This document shows positions 8,969-16,857 of a DNA stretch of 64,000 nt, piece by piece (the stretch's first letter is position 1; every line of letters starts with the position of its first letter). Source of the DNA: Rhizobium sp. N324. GTDB lineage: Bacteria; Pseudomonadota; Alphaproteobacteria; Rhizobiales; Rhizobiaceae. The stretch is taken from the NCBI RefSeq assembly GCF_001664485.1, contig NZ_CP013632.1, positions 310,001 through 374,000 on the forward strand. The letters are read 5' to 3'. Below the pieces are notes generated by a model. That model was not told the DNA's origin and searched no databases. It was given only the letters and a program-made list of their open reading frames with translations. The position numbers and the translations under genes were made by a program.

Positions 8969-9478
8969 TCAGGCGATCTTCTGACGAACCGGCAGCTTCC
9001 AGCCGGGCCGGACGAAGTGGCAGGTGTAGCCGTTCGGGATGCGCTCCAGATAGTCCTGGTGTTCGGGCTCGGCCTCCCAGAAATCGCTCACCGGCACGAC
9101 TTCGGTGACGACCTTGCCGGGCCACAGGCCCGATGCGTCGACATCGGCGATCGTATCCTTGGCGACACGCTCCTGCTCGGGGCTGGTATAGAAGATCGCC
9201 GAGCGATAGCTCGTGCCGACGTCGTTGCCCTGCCGGTTGCGCGTGCTCGGATCGTGGATCTGGAAGAAGAATTCGAGGATGTCGCGATAGCTGGTCTTGG
9301 CCGGATCGAAGATGATCTCGATGCCTTCGGCATGGGTCCCGTGGTTGCGGTAGGTCGCATTCGGCACGTCGCCGCCGGTATAGCCGACGCGGGTCGAAAT
9401 CACACCGTTCAATCGGCGGACCAGGTCCTGCATGCCCCAGAAGCAGCCGCCGGCGAGCACTGCACGTTCTTCGGTCAT
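8969..9478 (-). CDS. msrA: Peptide-methionine (S)-S-oxide reductase MsrA
   Basis: 169 aa repair enzyme that reduces methionine-S-sulfoxide in proteins using thioredoxin. The catalytic Cys12 lies in the invariant GGCFWG motif. Other family blocks are visible: [45 protein letters not shown] and a C-terminal [11 protein letters not shown] 9478 with AAGGAGA upstream is the start; the frame stays open to 9778 only because it runs into transposon debris. The tail lacks an obvious C-terminal recycling Cys. Its 3' end nearly meets the lysR 3' end. Confidence 0.96.
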   Translation of the reverse strand: MTEERAVLAGGCFWGMQDLVRRLNGVISTRVGYTGGDVPNATYRNHGTHAEGIEIIFDPAKTSYRDILEFFFQIHDPSTRNRQGNDVGTSYRSAIFYTSPEQERVAKDTIADVDASGLWPGKVVTEVVPVSDFWEAEPEHQDYLERIPNGYTCHFVRPGWKLPVRQKIA

Positions 9479-9581
9479 TGGATGTCTCCTTGTTTGCCCA
9501 GAGATAGTGTCTCGCACCGCCGATTTCCATACGGCGCAATGAGACGCGGCCTTGCTATCGTCCCCAAGGGAAGATGAGGTC

Positions 9582-9619
9582 GGGGCTCCGTGGGCATTTC
9601 TACAATAATACCCGCTAAG
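9582..9619. repeat. Tn3-family-like 38-bp terminal inverted repeat (left end)
   Basis: A 38-base stretch beginning GGGGCTCC and ending CCCGCTAAG has the exact length, GGGG outer end and CGCTAAG inner end typical of Tn3-family terminal repeats. It lies just beyond the 3' end of a decayed transposase frame, which is where Tn3-type elements carry it. The matching right-hand copy is not found: the right remnant breaks off before it. Confidence 0.7.
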
Positions 9620-9790
9620 GGAATTGAAGTTGTTTGGATTGAAGCGGTTCGCGCGGATCGGCCTGAGATAGTCGCCGATGGGCGCGATATAGGCCCATGG
9701 AAGCGGTGCGACCTGAGAAAGCAACTCGTCCGGAATAACGATACCCTGGCCTCGGACGCCGTTCGCCGTATTTCGCATCGTATTCGAGGC
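9600..9790 (-). pseudogene. Tn3-family transposase, 3'-terminal remnant (left copy)
   Basis: The minus-strand frame reads [11 protein letters not shown] then [18 protein letters not shown] followed by RPIRANRF. This matches the C-terminal signature of Tn3-type transposases (roughly LLxxxxPLGWEHINLTGDYxW...FRPLRP). About 30 bases that encode the segment between DYL and RPIR are missing relative to the right copy. There is no stop at the expected end, and nothing of the rest of the roughly 1000-aa protein remains. The frame happens to run on into msrA. The 9479-9892 interval has no other gene. Confidence 0.72.
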
Positions 9791-9892
9791 TGGCTTCGCC
9801 GCCCAGACGGCGGCGAAAGGATGGGCCTGCTGCGCGTCGACCAGATTCTGAACATGATTGCCCGCGGCAACCGGAGAAGGGAATCTGCGCTC

Positions 9893-10786
9893 TCAAGCCA
9901 ACATCGACTGCTGGGCGGAGATACCTGCCGTCGCGCCCTGCGATATTGCCGTGGTGACCGAGTTCATGGCTGGGTTTGCGAGATCGCCGGCGGCGTAGAT
10001 TCCGGGCATGCTGGTTTCGCGGCGCTCGTCGACCTTGAGGGCGATGCCGAAGGGCGTATTGACCGTGGCGAGGCCCAGTGATTCATGCAGGCTTGCGGAC
10101 GGCTTGTTGCGCGGATGCGCGAACAGGATATCGACCCCGGCATTGCGGCCGCTCTCGAGATTAACGGTAGTGATATGGCCCCGGTGATGGGCGATTTCGG
10201 CGATCCGGCCATCAACGACAGGTATGTCGCGGCGCGCTAGATCGGCGCGGATATCGGGTGCAATGTCGTGACCATCGGCGAAGACCGTCAACGTGTCGGT
10301 CCAGTGCTGGTACAGCCTGACATAATTGTGCGACGGCGGGCCGGACCAGACGAGGCCCCAATGCTGGTCGGCGACTTCAAAGCCATCGCAATAGGGGCAG
10401 GGCACGATGGAGGTGCCCCAGCTTTCGGCAAAGCCCGGAACATCAGGCATCTGGTCGGCGACGCCATAGCTCAGGATCAGACGACGCGCGCCAAAGCTTT
10501 CGCCATCGCCGGTGAGGACGGAGAAATTATCGATGGCGCCGGAGATGCTGTCGGCTCGGGCATTGACCAGCTTGACCGTGGGATAACGCGCCAACTGCTG
10601 CCGCGCCTCGGCCAGGATGTCCAGCGGCGGCTTGTGATCGTGGCCGAGCAGACCATGCGAGTGGCCGGCGAAACGATTGCGCGGCAGGCCGGTATCGAGA
10701 ATGGTGGCCTTGCGGCGGGCACGGCCGAGCTGCAGGGCAGCGGCGAGACCGGCAAAGCTGCCGCCGATGATGATGACGTCATCCAT
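9893..10786 (-). CDS. NAD(P)/FAD-dependent oxidoreductase, thioredoxin-reductase-like
   Basis: 297 aa flavoprotein of the low-Mr thioredoxin reductase fold. It has an N-terminal FAD loop IIGGSFAGLAAA (residues 6-17), a redox pair Cys130-Pro-Tyr-Cys133 followed by DG as in TrxB, and the C-terminal FAD-binding block GIYAAGDLANPAMNS. The NAD(P) Rossmann motif in the middle is weak. ATG 10786 is used because the protein then starts directly with MDDVIIIGG. It lies in a transposon-flanked cassette and is transcribed away from a TetR gene, so it is likely TetR-controlled. The redox partner and substrate are unknown; it is unlikely to be the housekeeping TrxB. Confidence 0.87.
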   Translation of the reverse strand: MDDVIIIGGSFAGLAAALQLGRARRKATILDTGLPRNRFAGHSHGLLGHDHKPPLDILAEARQQLARYPTVKLVNARADSISGAIDNFSVLTGDGESFGARRLILSYGVADQMPDVPGFAESWGTSIVPCPYCDGFEVADQHWGLVWSGPPSHNYVRLYQHWTDTLTVFADGHDIAPDIRADLARRDIPVVDGRIAEIAHHRGHITTVNLESGRNAGVDILFAHPRNKPSASLHESLGLATVNTPFGIALKVDERRETSMPGIYAAGDLANPAMNSVTTAISQGATAGISAQQSMLA

Positions 10787-11042
10787 GGTGATAAGCTCCG
10801 TGTTGCGGATGGAGGGGGTTGAGCTGGGGTTGGCGCGCAATATCGTCCAGCGATACGCAATCGAGACGGGCAGCGCGCAGGGCTTCGGCATCGGCGAGAA
10901 AGTCGCCCATCACTGTTTTGGCCGTCGGCACAATGCCGCATTCGATATCGCCGGGCGGCCAGGGGAAACTTGATTTGGAGGACAGGATAAAATCCACTCT
11001 TTGACTTGCATGTTTTTGATACTGTGTGGTATCATAAAGCAT
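10779..11042 (-). CDS. Possible small protein upstream of the oxidoreductase
   Basis: An open frame of up to 87 aa, ending TGA eight bases inside the oxidoreductase gene, has strongly GC-biased third positions in its last 45 codons. The C-terminal part contains ADAEALRAARLDCVSLDDIARQ-like helical sequence. Starting at ATG 11042 would place the start codon beside the TetR operator. An internal ATG at 10910 would give 43 aa, but no good ribosome site is seen at either. It could be a real coupled leader gene or chance openness; I do not recognise a family. Confidence 0.3.
   Translation of the reverse strand: MLYDTTQYQKHASQRVDFILSSKSSFPWPPGDIECGIVPTAKTVMGDFLADAEALRAARLDCVSLDDIARQPQLNPLHPQHGAYHHG
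11006..11035 (+). promoter_or_regulatory. Promoter with palindromic TetR operator
   Basis: TTGCAT and TATCAT are 18 bases apart and form a plausible sigma-70-type promoter for the TetR gene. A perfect inverted repeat TGATAC-tgtgtg-GTATCA (11017-11034) covers the spacer and -10. It lies between the divergent oxidoreductase and TetR genes, so TetR bound here would block its own gene and probably the divergent one too. Confidence 0.55.
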
Positions 11043-11068
11043 GAATAACGATACTGTCAAGGATCCTA

Positions 11069-11722
11069 ATGGTCGTGACCGAAAATAGTCGAGGTCGGCG
11101 CGGCCGGCCGGCCAACGAGGCGCTTGGCCAAACGATAGTCGACGCAGCATACGAACTCTTTGTGGAATTGGGTTTTCAAGCGACGACCTTGGACAAGGTC
11201 ACCCAGCGAGCGAAGATATCCAAGCTCAGCATCTATCGGCACTTCGAGAACAAGGAGGCGCTATTCAGCGCGGCCGTCTCCGCCCGCTGCCATCAGTTTG
11301 CACCACAAGCCCTTTTTGAAGGCATCGACGGTTCGGCCGAAGATCAACTCATGGCGGTGGGATCATCCCTCCTTCGCACGCTGTTGAGCCCGGACGTCCG
11401 CAGTGTCGAAGCCATGGTCATGGCCGACAAGACGAACCAAAAATCGCTAAGCAAGCTCCATTACGAAGCGGGCCCCGCCCATGTCATCGCCCAAATCGAG
11501 GCCCTGTTGTGTCAGTTGCACGCGAAGGCGGTTCTGAACGTGCCCGATCCTCTCCAGTCCGCCCGCTTGTTTGCCGCGCTTTTCAAAGGATCCGATCTCC
11601 TGATTATCGCACGCTTCGATCAGGCGAGAGCAGAGGACGACAACGAAATCGAATCCTATTGCCGGTCGGCCGTCGCCATGTTCATCGCCGCGCACGGTGG
11701 CAGCGACCACGCGGGCGGATAG
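11069..11722 (+). CDS. TetR/AcrR-family transcriptional regulator
   Basis: 217 aa. The N-terminal DNA-binding domain contains the TetR pattern IVDAAYELFVELGFQ and then TTLDKVTQRAKISKLSIYRHFENKEALF (residues about 23-66). The C-terminal ligand/dimer domain is variable, as is usual for the family. ATG 11069 has AAGGA six bases upstream; the ATG at 11041 is out of frame and leads only to a 15-codon frame. Codon choice is less GC-biased than in neighbouring core genes, fitting an acquired cassette. It is followed after 37 bases by the methyltransferase. Confidence 0.92.
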   Translation: MVVTENSRGRRGRPANEALGQTIVDAAYELFVELGFQATTLDKVTQRAKISKLSIYRHFENKEALFSAAVSARCHQFAPQALFEGIDGSAEDQLMAVGSSLLRTLLSPDVRSVEAMVMADKTNQKSLSKLHYEAGPAHVIAQIEALLCQLHAKAVLNVPDPLQSARLFAALFKGSDLLIIARFDQARAEDDNEIESYCRSAVAMFIAAHGGSDHAGG

Positions 11723-11759
11723 CCGAGCTAAGAACGGATCAGAACAAGGATATGGCATC

Positions 11760-12623
11760 ATGGCAGAGGAAAATGTTTATCAGGTAGCCGACTGGAATGG
11801 CCAAAGCGGGGAGCGCTGGGTCGCTTACCAGGCCCGGCTCGATGCCATGATGGCGGTGTTCGGCCAGACCGCGATCGAAGCCGCCGCGCCTGCGACAGGC
11901 GAGCGCGTGCTAGACGTCGGCTGCGGCGCGGGGGCGTCTAGTCTGGATCTGGCCGCCCGCGTCGGCGCGGGGGGCCAAGTGCTGGGCGTGGACATATCTG
12001 AACCGCTGATCGACCGAGCGCGTGCGTTAGCGCCGCAGGACACGCCGGCCCTGTTCCAGGTGGCTGACGCCAGCAGCGCCGAGCTGCCCGAGGGCGCGTT
12101 CGACATCCTGTTCTCGCGCTTCGGGGTGATGTTCTTTGACGATCCGACAGGGGCGTTCGCTCATATGCGCCGTGCGCTCAAGCCGGGCGCGCGGGTCGCT
12201 TTCGTCTGCTGGCGCGGCATAGCCGAGAACGATTGGGTGCGCTTGCCGATGGGCGCGATCAGGGGCATCCTCCCGCCGACCGCGCCGCCCGATCCCGAAG
12301 CGCCCGGCCCGTTCTCGTTCGGCGACCAAGGGCGGGTGGCGCGTATCCTGACGGCGGCTGGCTTCACCGATATCGCTATCGCGCCATTTGATGCCTCCAT
12401 CCCGTTCGGCGAGGGTGGGACGCGGGACGCGGCGATCGACGACGCGGTGGAGATGACACTCGAGGTCGGCCCGCTGTCGCGCGCGCTCGCTGATCAGCCC
12501 GACGACATCCGCGCCCGCGTCTCGGCCGCGGTTCGTGCCGCCTTCGCGGGCTGCCCCGGTGAGCGGTCGGTGATGATCGACGGCGCGGCGTGGATCGTCA
12601 CGGCGCGCAATCCGGCAAGCTGA
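11760..12623 (+). CDS. Class I SAM-dependent methyltransferase
   Basis: 287 aa soluble enzyme with motif I VLDVGCGAG (residues 50-58), acidic motif II GVDIS (about 74-78), motif post-I DASSAELPEGAFDILFSRFG (split) and a following KPGARVAFVCW strand, all in the UbiE/methyltransferase-11 style. The C-terminal third is a variable substrate cap. ATG 11760 is used because AAGGA lies nine bases upstream and the product starts MAEENVYQ. It is co-oriented and probably co-transcribed with the TetR gene. The substrate is unknown; a small-molecule target is more likely than RNA or protein. Confidence 0.88.
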   Translation: MAEENVYQVADWNGQSGERWVAYQARLDAMMAVFGQTAIEAAAPATGERVLDVGCGAGASSLDLAARVGAGGQVLGVDISEPLIDRARALAPQDTPALFQVADASSAELPEGAFDILFSRFGVMFFDDPTGAFAHMRRALKPGARVAFVCWRGIAENDWVRLPMGAIRGILPPTAPPDPEAPGPFSFGDQGRVARILTAAGFTDIAIAPFDASIPFGEGGTRDAAIDDAVEMTLEVGPLSRALADQPDDIRARVSAAVRAAFAGCPGERSVMIDGAAWIVTARNPAS

Positions 12624-12729
12624 CAGGGATTGACAGGGGGAGACGCCCCTTCTCGATGGTTCGGCGTTGGCCGTCGCGCGATCGACCCCGCGCCGCTTGC
12701 GGCCGGAACGCAGAGGAGGCAGGGCGGCG

Positions 12730-12853
12730 GGCTTGTGTCCCAGGTCGCACCGCTGCCATTGGTTTATATCGCGCTCATCGGCGACTACCTCTGGAACGAA
12801 ATTGACCGCCCCCTCGAACGATTCAGACCAATCCGCGCTATCCACTTCAATCA
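12730..12853 (+). pseudogene. Tn3-family transposase, 3'-terminal remnant (right copy)
   Basis: The plus-strand frame reads SQVAPLPLVYIALIGDYLW, NEIDRPLE, RFRPIRAIHF, a Tn3-type transposase C-terminus more complete than the left copy. It shares blocks of near-identical bases with the left remnant in inverted orientation (for example CAGGTCGCACCGCT and ATCGGCGACTA). It breaks off at about 12853, exactly in the stop codon of the neighbouring IMPase-family gene, before any terminal repeat. Sequence 12624-12729 between it and the methyltransferase shows no gene. Confidence 0.72.
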
Positions 12854-13684
12854 GGCTTTGATACGGAAGCCTTCCTTGAGCCAGGGGTGCAGCACCTTGC
12901 TCGCGGCAAGGATATCGCCCTTCCCGTCGACGGCGGCGCCGGAAAAACGGGTGACGATGCCGCCCGCCTCCTCGACCATCAGCGCCGAGGCGCCGAAATC
13001 ATGGATCGAAAGCCCGTCCTCGAAGAATCCATCCAGCCGGCCGCAGGCGACATAGGCGATAGACAGCGCTGCCGAGCCGAGGCGGCGCACGCCCGCGGTG
13101 TTGGCCATCAGCCGCTTGATGGCGTCGAAATAGGTCTCTTCCGCCACCGCCTTGAGCTGGCCGGGGATCGGCAGGCCGGCGCCGATGAGCACGTTCTCGA
13201 TGTCGCCGACATCGGTGCAGCGGATGCGCTCGCCGTCGAGATAGGCGCCGCCGCCACGCTCGGCGCTGAACAGCTCGTCCTGCATGGCGTCATAGACGAC
13301 GCCGGCGACCAGCCTGCCGCCTTCGGCGATCGCGATCGTCATGCCGAAATGCGGGAGGCCCCAGGCGTAGTTGGTGGTGCCGTCGATCGGGTCGATGTAG
13401 ATGATCGGCGTTTCCGGTCCGGCCGTGCGGTTGCCGACGGCTTCCTCGCCCTGGATGGCGTAATCCGGGAAGGCCTTGATCATCTCGTCGACGATGATCC
13501 GTTCGACCGCGACATCGATCTCGGTTTGATAATCGCGCGGCGCCTTGGCCAGCATTTCCTGAGAGGTTCGCCGCCGCAGCGAAGCCCGGGCGGTTTCGCC
13601 GGCCTTAACGACCGTTTCGGCAAGCACGACGAGGCGAGGCGATGCGGTCGGCGAAAGACGCACTGAAATCGGGGAGGATGTCAT
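12851..13684 (-). CDS. Inositol monophosphatase family protein (first copy)
   Basis: 277 aa Mg-dependent phosphatase of the IMPase/SuhB/CysQ fold. Metal ligands are visible in QGEE (residues 78-81) and DPIDGTTN (98-105). The third motif reads IHDFGAS instead of WDxAA, keeping the metal Asp. ATG 13684 gives a normal family length; the frame runs open to 13789. It lies 111 bases after the ABC ATPase gene and closes the sugar/polyol operon, so a sugar- or polyol-phosphate is a likely substrate. The stop codon lies exactly at the junction with transposon debris, so the last residues may not be the original ones. Confidence 0.88.
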   Translation of the reverse strand: MTSSPISVRLSPTASPRLVVLAETVVKAGETARASLRRRTSQEMLAKAPRDYQTEIDVAVERIIVDEMIKAFPDYAIQGEEAVGNRTAGPETPIIYIDPIDGTTNYAWGLPHFGMTIAIAEGGRLVAGVVYDAMQDELFSAERGGGAYLDGERIRCTDVGDIENVLIGAGLPIPGQLKAVAEETYFDAIKRLMANTAGVRRLGSAALSIAYVACGRLDGFFEDGLSIHDFGASALMVEEAGGIVTRFSGAAVDGKGDILAASKVLHPWLKEGFRIKA

Positions 13685-13795
13685 GAGAAGATCCGGATGC
13701 TGCAGATGTGACGGAGTGACTCGTGCGAAACCATTCCCTTCGCAGAGACCGATGTTGGTTTTATGAAGCCGCCTGCCGTCGCTGTCCACCGGTTG

Positions 13796-14866
13796 TCATA
13801 TCAGGCGGTCCGTCGACGCATCGAAGAGATGGACCTGTGCCGGGTCGACCGATAGTCCGATCCTGTCTCCTGCCTTGACCCTGTCGCGGCGGGTCTCGAC
13901 GATCGTCAGTTCCGGCTGCGTCTCGGCGACGATGAAGGTCGACGAGCCGGTGGATTCGACGAAGGCGATCGGGACGTCGAAGCTGCCATGCCCGGGAGCG
14001 ACAACCTCGATGTGTTCAGGCCGGACACCCGCGATGAGCTTCCGCCCAGGCTCGATGGCGCGGTTGATGGCAAGTGTCTGCTTCACGGCGCCGAAGTCCA
14101 GGATCAGGCTCTTGCCGTCTTCCGGGACGATCGCCGGAATAAAATTCATCGCAGGCGAGCCGATGAAGCCCGCCACGAACCGGTTCGCCGGCCGGTCGTA
14201 GAGATCGAGCGGCGCGCCCTGCTGCTCGATGATGCCGTCGCGCATCACCACCACATGGTCGGCCATCGTCATCGCTTCGACCTGATCGTGCGTGACGTAG
14301 ACGAAAGTCGCGTTCAGCCGGTCGTGCAGCGACCGGATTTCCTTGCGCATATGGACGCGCAGCGCCGCATCGAGGTTGGAGAGCGGCTCGTCGAACAGGA
14401 AGGCCTTGGGATGGCGGATGATGGCGCGGCTCATGGCGACGCGCTGGCGCTGGCCACCGGACAGTTCGCGCGGGTAGCGCTTCAGCAGATGCGAAAGACC
14501 TGTGGTCGCCGCCACCTCCTCGGCCGCCTTCTTGGCTTCCGCCTTGGCGATGCCGCGGATGCGCAGGCTGTAGGTCAGGTTCTCCTCGACCGTCATGTGC
14601 GGATAGAGCGCATAGGACTGGAAGACCATGGCGACGTCGCGCTTGCGCGGCGGCACGCCATTCATCAGCTCGCCGGCGATCCTGAGATCGCCGGTCGAGA
14701 TGCTTTCGAGGCCGGCAAGCGAGCGCAGCAGCGTGGACTTGCCGCAGCCCGAAGGGCCGACGAGCGCGACGAAAGTACCCTTGGCGATCGACAGGTCGAT
14801 GTTCTTCAGGGCGTGGAAGGCGCCGTAATATTTATTGACGCCTCTGAGCTCGATCTGTGTGGTCAT
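13796..14866 (-). CDS. ABC transporter ATPase (UgpC/MalK type)
   Basis: 356 aa energising subunit of a carbohydrate importer. Walker [10 protein letters not shown] (residues 37-45), Q-loop [13 protein letters not shown], signature [10 protein letters not shown], Walker [12 protein letters not shown] and switch His in YVTHDQVEAM are all intact. A C-terminal OB-fold (TOBE) regulatory domain follows from about residue 235, including GVRPEHIEV. ATG 14866 overlaps the stop of the upstream permease as ATGA. Fused shadow frames extend the reading frame, but the protein begins MTTQIELRG. Confidence 0.96.
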   Translation of the reverse strand: MTTQIELRGVNKYYGAFHALKNIDLSIAKGTFVALVGPSGCGKSTLLRSLAGLESISTGDLRIAGELMNGVPPRKRDVAMVFQSYALYPHMTVEENLTYSLRIRGIAKAEAKKAAEEVAATTGLSHLLKRYPRELSGGQRQRVAMSRAIIRHPKAFLFDEPLSNLDAALRVHMRKEIRSLHDRLNATFVYVTHDQVEAMTMADHVVVMRDGIIEQQGAPLDLYDRPANRFVAGFIGSPAMNFIPAIVPEDGKSLILDFGAVKQTLAINRAIEPGRKLIAGVRPEHIEVVAPGHGSFDVPIAFVESTGSSTFIVAETQPELTIVETRRDRVKAGDRIGLSVDPAQVHLFDASTDRLI

Positions 14867-15690
14867 TTGAGGGCTCCAGAGGTGAGGCCGGATACGATGC
14901 GGCGCTGCAAGAGAACGAAGATGGCGAGGATCGGCGTCACATACATCGTGGCGTAGGCCATGATGTTGTTCCACTCGTTGGTGTTCGGCCCCATGAAGGA
15001 ATTGAGACCGACGCTCGCCGGCTGAAGGTCGACTGCCTGGATCATCGACTTCGAATAGACGAATTCGCCGAAGGCCTGCATGAAGATCAGGATGGCGCTG
15101 ACGAGGATACCGTTGCGGGCAAGCGGCAGCACGATGTTGAAGAAGGCGCCGACGCGCGAATTGCCGTCGACGAGGGCCGCCTCCTCCAGTTCCTGGGGAA
15201 CGCTCATGAAGGTGGCGCGCACCAGGATGACGAAGAAGGGCATGCTCTTGGCCGCGACCGCGATGATGACGGCGAGCCGCGGCGTGGACAGCATGCCGAT
15301 CTGCGAGAAGCCGACGAAGATCGGCGTGATCATCAGCGATGCCGGCAGGACCTGCAGCATCAGGATCAGGAACAGGCCGATATCCACCCAGACATTGCGG
15401 TATCGGGCCAGCACATAGGCGCAGCCGACGCCGAGCACGGTGATCAGCGCCATGGAGCCGAGAGCGATGACCAGCGAATTCCAGAGGTAGCGGCCCATGT
15501 CGCGGCTTTCCCAGACATAGGTGTAGGTGCCCCATTGGGGTGCTGCCGGCCAGAAGCTCGGCGGCGTGGCGAACATCTCCGAGCCGCTTTTCAGTGCGGT
15601 GATGTACATCCAATAGAGCGGGAAGAGATAGATCGCCGCCATGACGATCGATATTGCCAGCATCAGCCGGTCGCGATTGGTCGTCGTCAT
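14863..15690 (-). CDS. ABC carbohydrate transporter permease (MalG type)
   Basis: 275 aa inner-membrane subunit with six predicted membrane segments. The EAA loop that docks on the ATPase reads EEAALVDGNSRVGAFFNIVLP (in two parts, about residues 184-204), with the conserved Gly and Pro. The N-terminus IYLFPLYWMYITALKS is typical of MalG-type proteins. It overlaps the partner permease by four bases and the ATPase by four bases, so the transporter genes are translationally coupled. Confidence 0.95.
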   Translation of the reverse strand: MTTTNRDRLMLAISIVMAAIYLFPLYWMYITALKSGSEMFATPPSFWPAAPQWGTYTYVWESRDMGRYLWNSLVIALGSMALITVLGVGCAYVLARYRNVWVDIGLFLILMLQVLPASLMITPIFVGFSQIGMLSTPRLAVIIAVAAKSMPFFVILVRATFMSVPQELEEAALVDGNSRVGAFFNIVLPLARNGILVSAILIFMQAFGEFVYSKSMIQAVDLQPASVGLNSFMGPNTNEWNNIMAYATMYVTPILAIFVLLQRRIVSGLTSGALK

Positions 15691-16589
15691 CCGCGCACCT
15701 CGTGCCGTGTGGACCTGACATAGACGACGGAGGCGAACATCACGAAGACGATCATGATGACGGAGATCGTCGCGCCCTTGGCGAAATCATATTGGCGGAA
15801 GGAAAGGTCCCAGGCCCAATATTGGGTGACGTTCGATGAATTGTTCGGCCCGCCCGAGGTGATGGCGGCGAAGAGATCGAACTGCTGCAGCGTAAAGATC
15901 AGGCCGAGCGCGATGATAGCGCCGATCGTCGAGCGCATCATCGGCAGCGTGATCGTCCAGAAGCGCTGCCAGACATTGGCGCCGTCGAGTTCGGCCGCTT
16001 CGTAGAGATCGGAGGGAATGCCGGCGAGGCCAACGGACAGCAGGATCATGTTGAACGAGGTGCCGAGCCAGATATTGGCGATGATCACGGCATAGAGCGA
16101 ATAATGCGGATCGGAGCGCCAGAAGATATTACCGGAGATGATGCCGCTTTCCCTGAGGATGAAGTTCAGCACGCCGAAATCACCAGAGAGAATCCAGTTC
16201 CAGATGGCGCCGACGACAAGGCCGGGCATCACCCAGGAGACCAGGAACAGGCCGCGCATCCATGAGGCGCCGGGAAAATTGACCCAGAAGAACAGCGCCA
16301 GCCCGAAGCCGATCAGGAACTGGCCGGCGATCGAGCCGGTGACGAAGATGACGGTATTGTAGAGGATCGGCAGCGTTTCCGGCTGCGCGAAGAGGTCGGT
16401 ATAATTCTTGAAGCCGACGAAAGGACGCGAAAACGTCCCGAGGCTGAACATGTCGACCTCCTGGAAACTCATCACCACATTGTAGATGAGCGGCAGACCC
16501 GCCATCAGGAACAGAAAGCCGAGCGGGAAAGCGACGAGCACGATATCGAAACCGCGGCCGTCCCTGACGCTCATCAGGATCCTTTTCAT
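15687..16589 (-). CDS. ABC carbohydrate transporter permease (MalF type)
   Basis: 300 aa inner-membrane subunit with six membrane segments. It has the MalF-group start (FLMAGLPLIYNVVMSF), the FVGFKNYTDLF periplasmic stretch and the EAA loop YEAAELDGANVWQRFWTITLP (in two parts, about 210-230). It is of the short MalF type without a large periplasmic domain, unlike the homologue at 47109. A 268-base intergenic repeat region separates it from the upstream binding-protein gene. Confidence 0.95.
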   Translation of the reverse strand: MKRILMSVRDGRGFDIVLVAFPLGFLFLMAGLPLIYNVVMSFQEVDMFSLGTFSRPFVGFKNYTDLFAQPETLPILYNTVIFVTGSIAGQFLIGFGLALFFWVNFPGASWMRGLFLVSWVMPGLVVGAIWNWILSGDFGVLNFILRESGIISGNIFWRSDPHYSLYAVIIANIWLGTSFNMILLSVGLAGIPSDLYEAAELDGANVWQRFWTITLPMMRSTIGAIIALGLIFTLQQFDLFAAITSGGPNNSSNVTQYWAWDLSFRQYDFAKGATISVIMIVFVMFASVVYVRSTRHEVRG

Positions 16590-16689
16590 GCGTCCTCCGA
16601 TGCTCCGATCGGGGCCGCCTGGCGCATGATGCGGAAGACGGCCCCTGCCGGGAGGAAATGGTTGATGGCCTTCGCCATCGGTGGGTAGT

Positions 16690-16845
16690 CCCCTTCTCCC
16701 CAGTGGGGAGAAGGTGGCCCGAAGGGTCGGATGGGGGGCGACAGGCTCGGCGTCTGCTGTTCTTCCCTTGCGTTCAGAACGCTCGTCGCTTCGTTCCTCA
16801 CCCCCTCATCTGCCCGTTGGGCATCTTCTCCCCGCTGGGGAGAAG
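16690..16845. repeat. Composite rhizobial inverted-repeat element between binding-protein and permease genes
   Basis: Two copies of a roughly 48-base unit face each other. Each has a strong hairpin: CCTTCTCCCC-agt-GGGGAGAAGG (16692-16714) and CTTCTCCCC-gct-GGGGAGAAG (16825-16845). Each continues inward through a conserved GATGGGGG/CCCCTCATC arm. This is a repeat type often seen between rhizobial genes. In the mRNA it would form stable hairpins just after the solute-binding-protein gene. The rest of 16590-16857 shows no convincing gene. Confidence 0.75.
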
Positions 16846-16857
16846 GGGGAGCAAGCC

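Noticed and set aside
9590..10081. 163-codon plus-strand frame across the transposon debris and the oxidoreductase end
   Set aside because: It runs antisense to the oxidoreductase gene and the Tn3 remnant; no features.
11041..11088. 15-codon frame starting ATG before the TetR gene
   Set aside because: Out of frame with TetR, no ribosome site; the AAGGA-led ATG at 11069 is better.
14867..15721. N-terminal extension of the UgpC-type ATPase frame to 641 codons
   Set aside because: It lies over the permease gene; the ATPase begins at the ATGA overlap (14866).
16586..16801. 71-codon minus-strand frame between binding-protein and permease genes
   Set aside because: Its sequence is the translated inverted repeat (PSPHWGEG and similar), not a gene.
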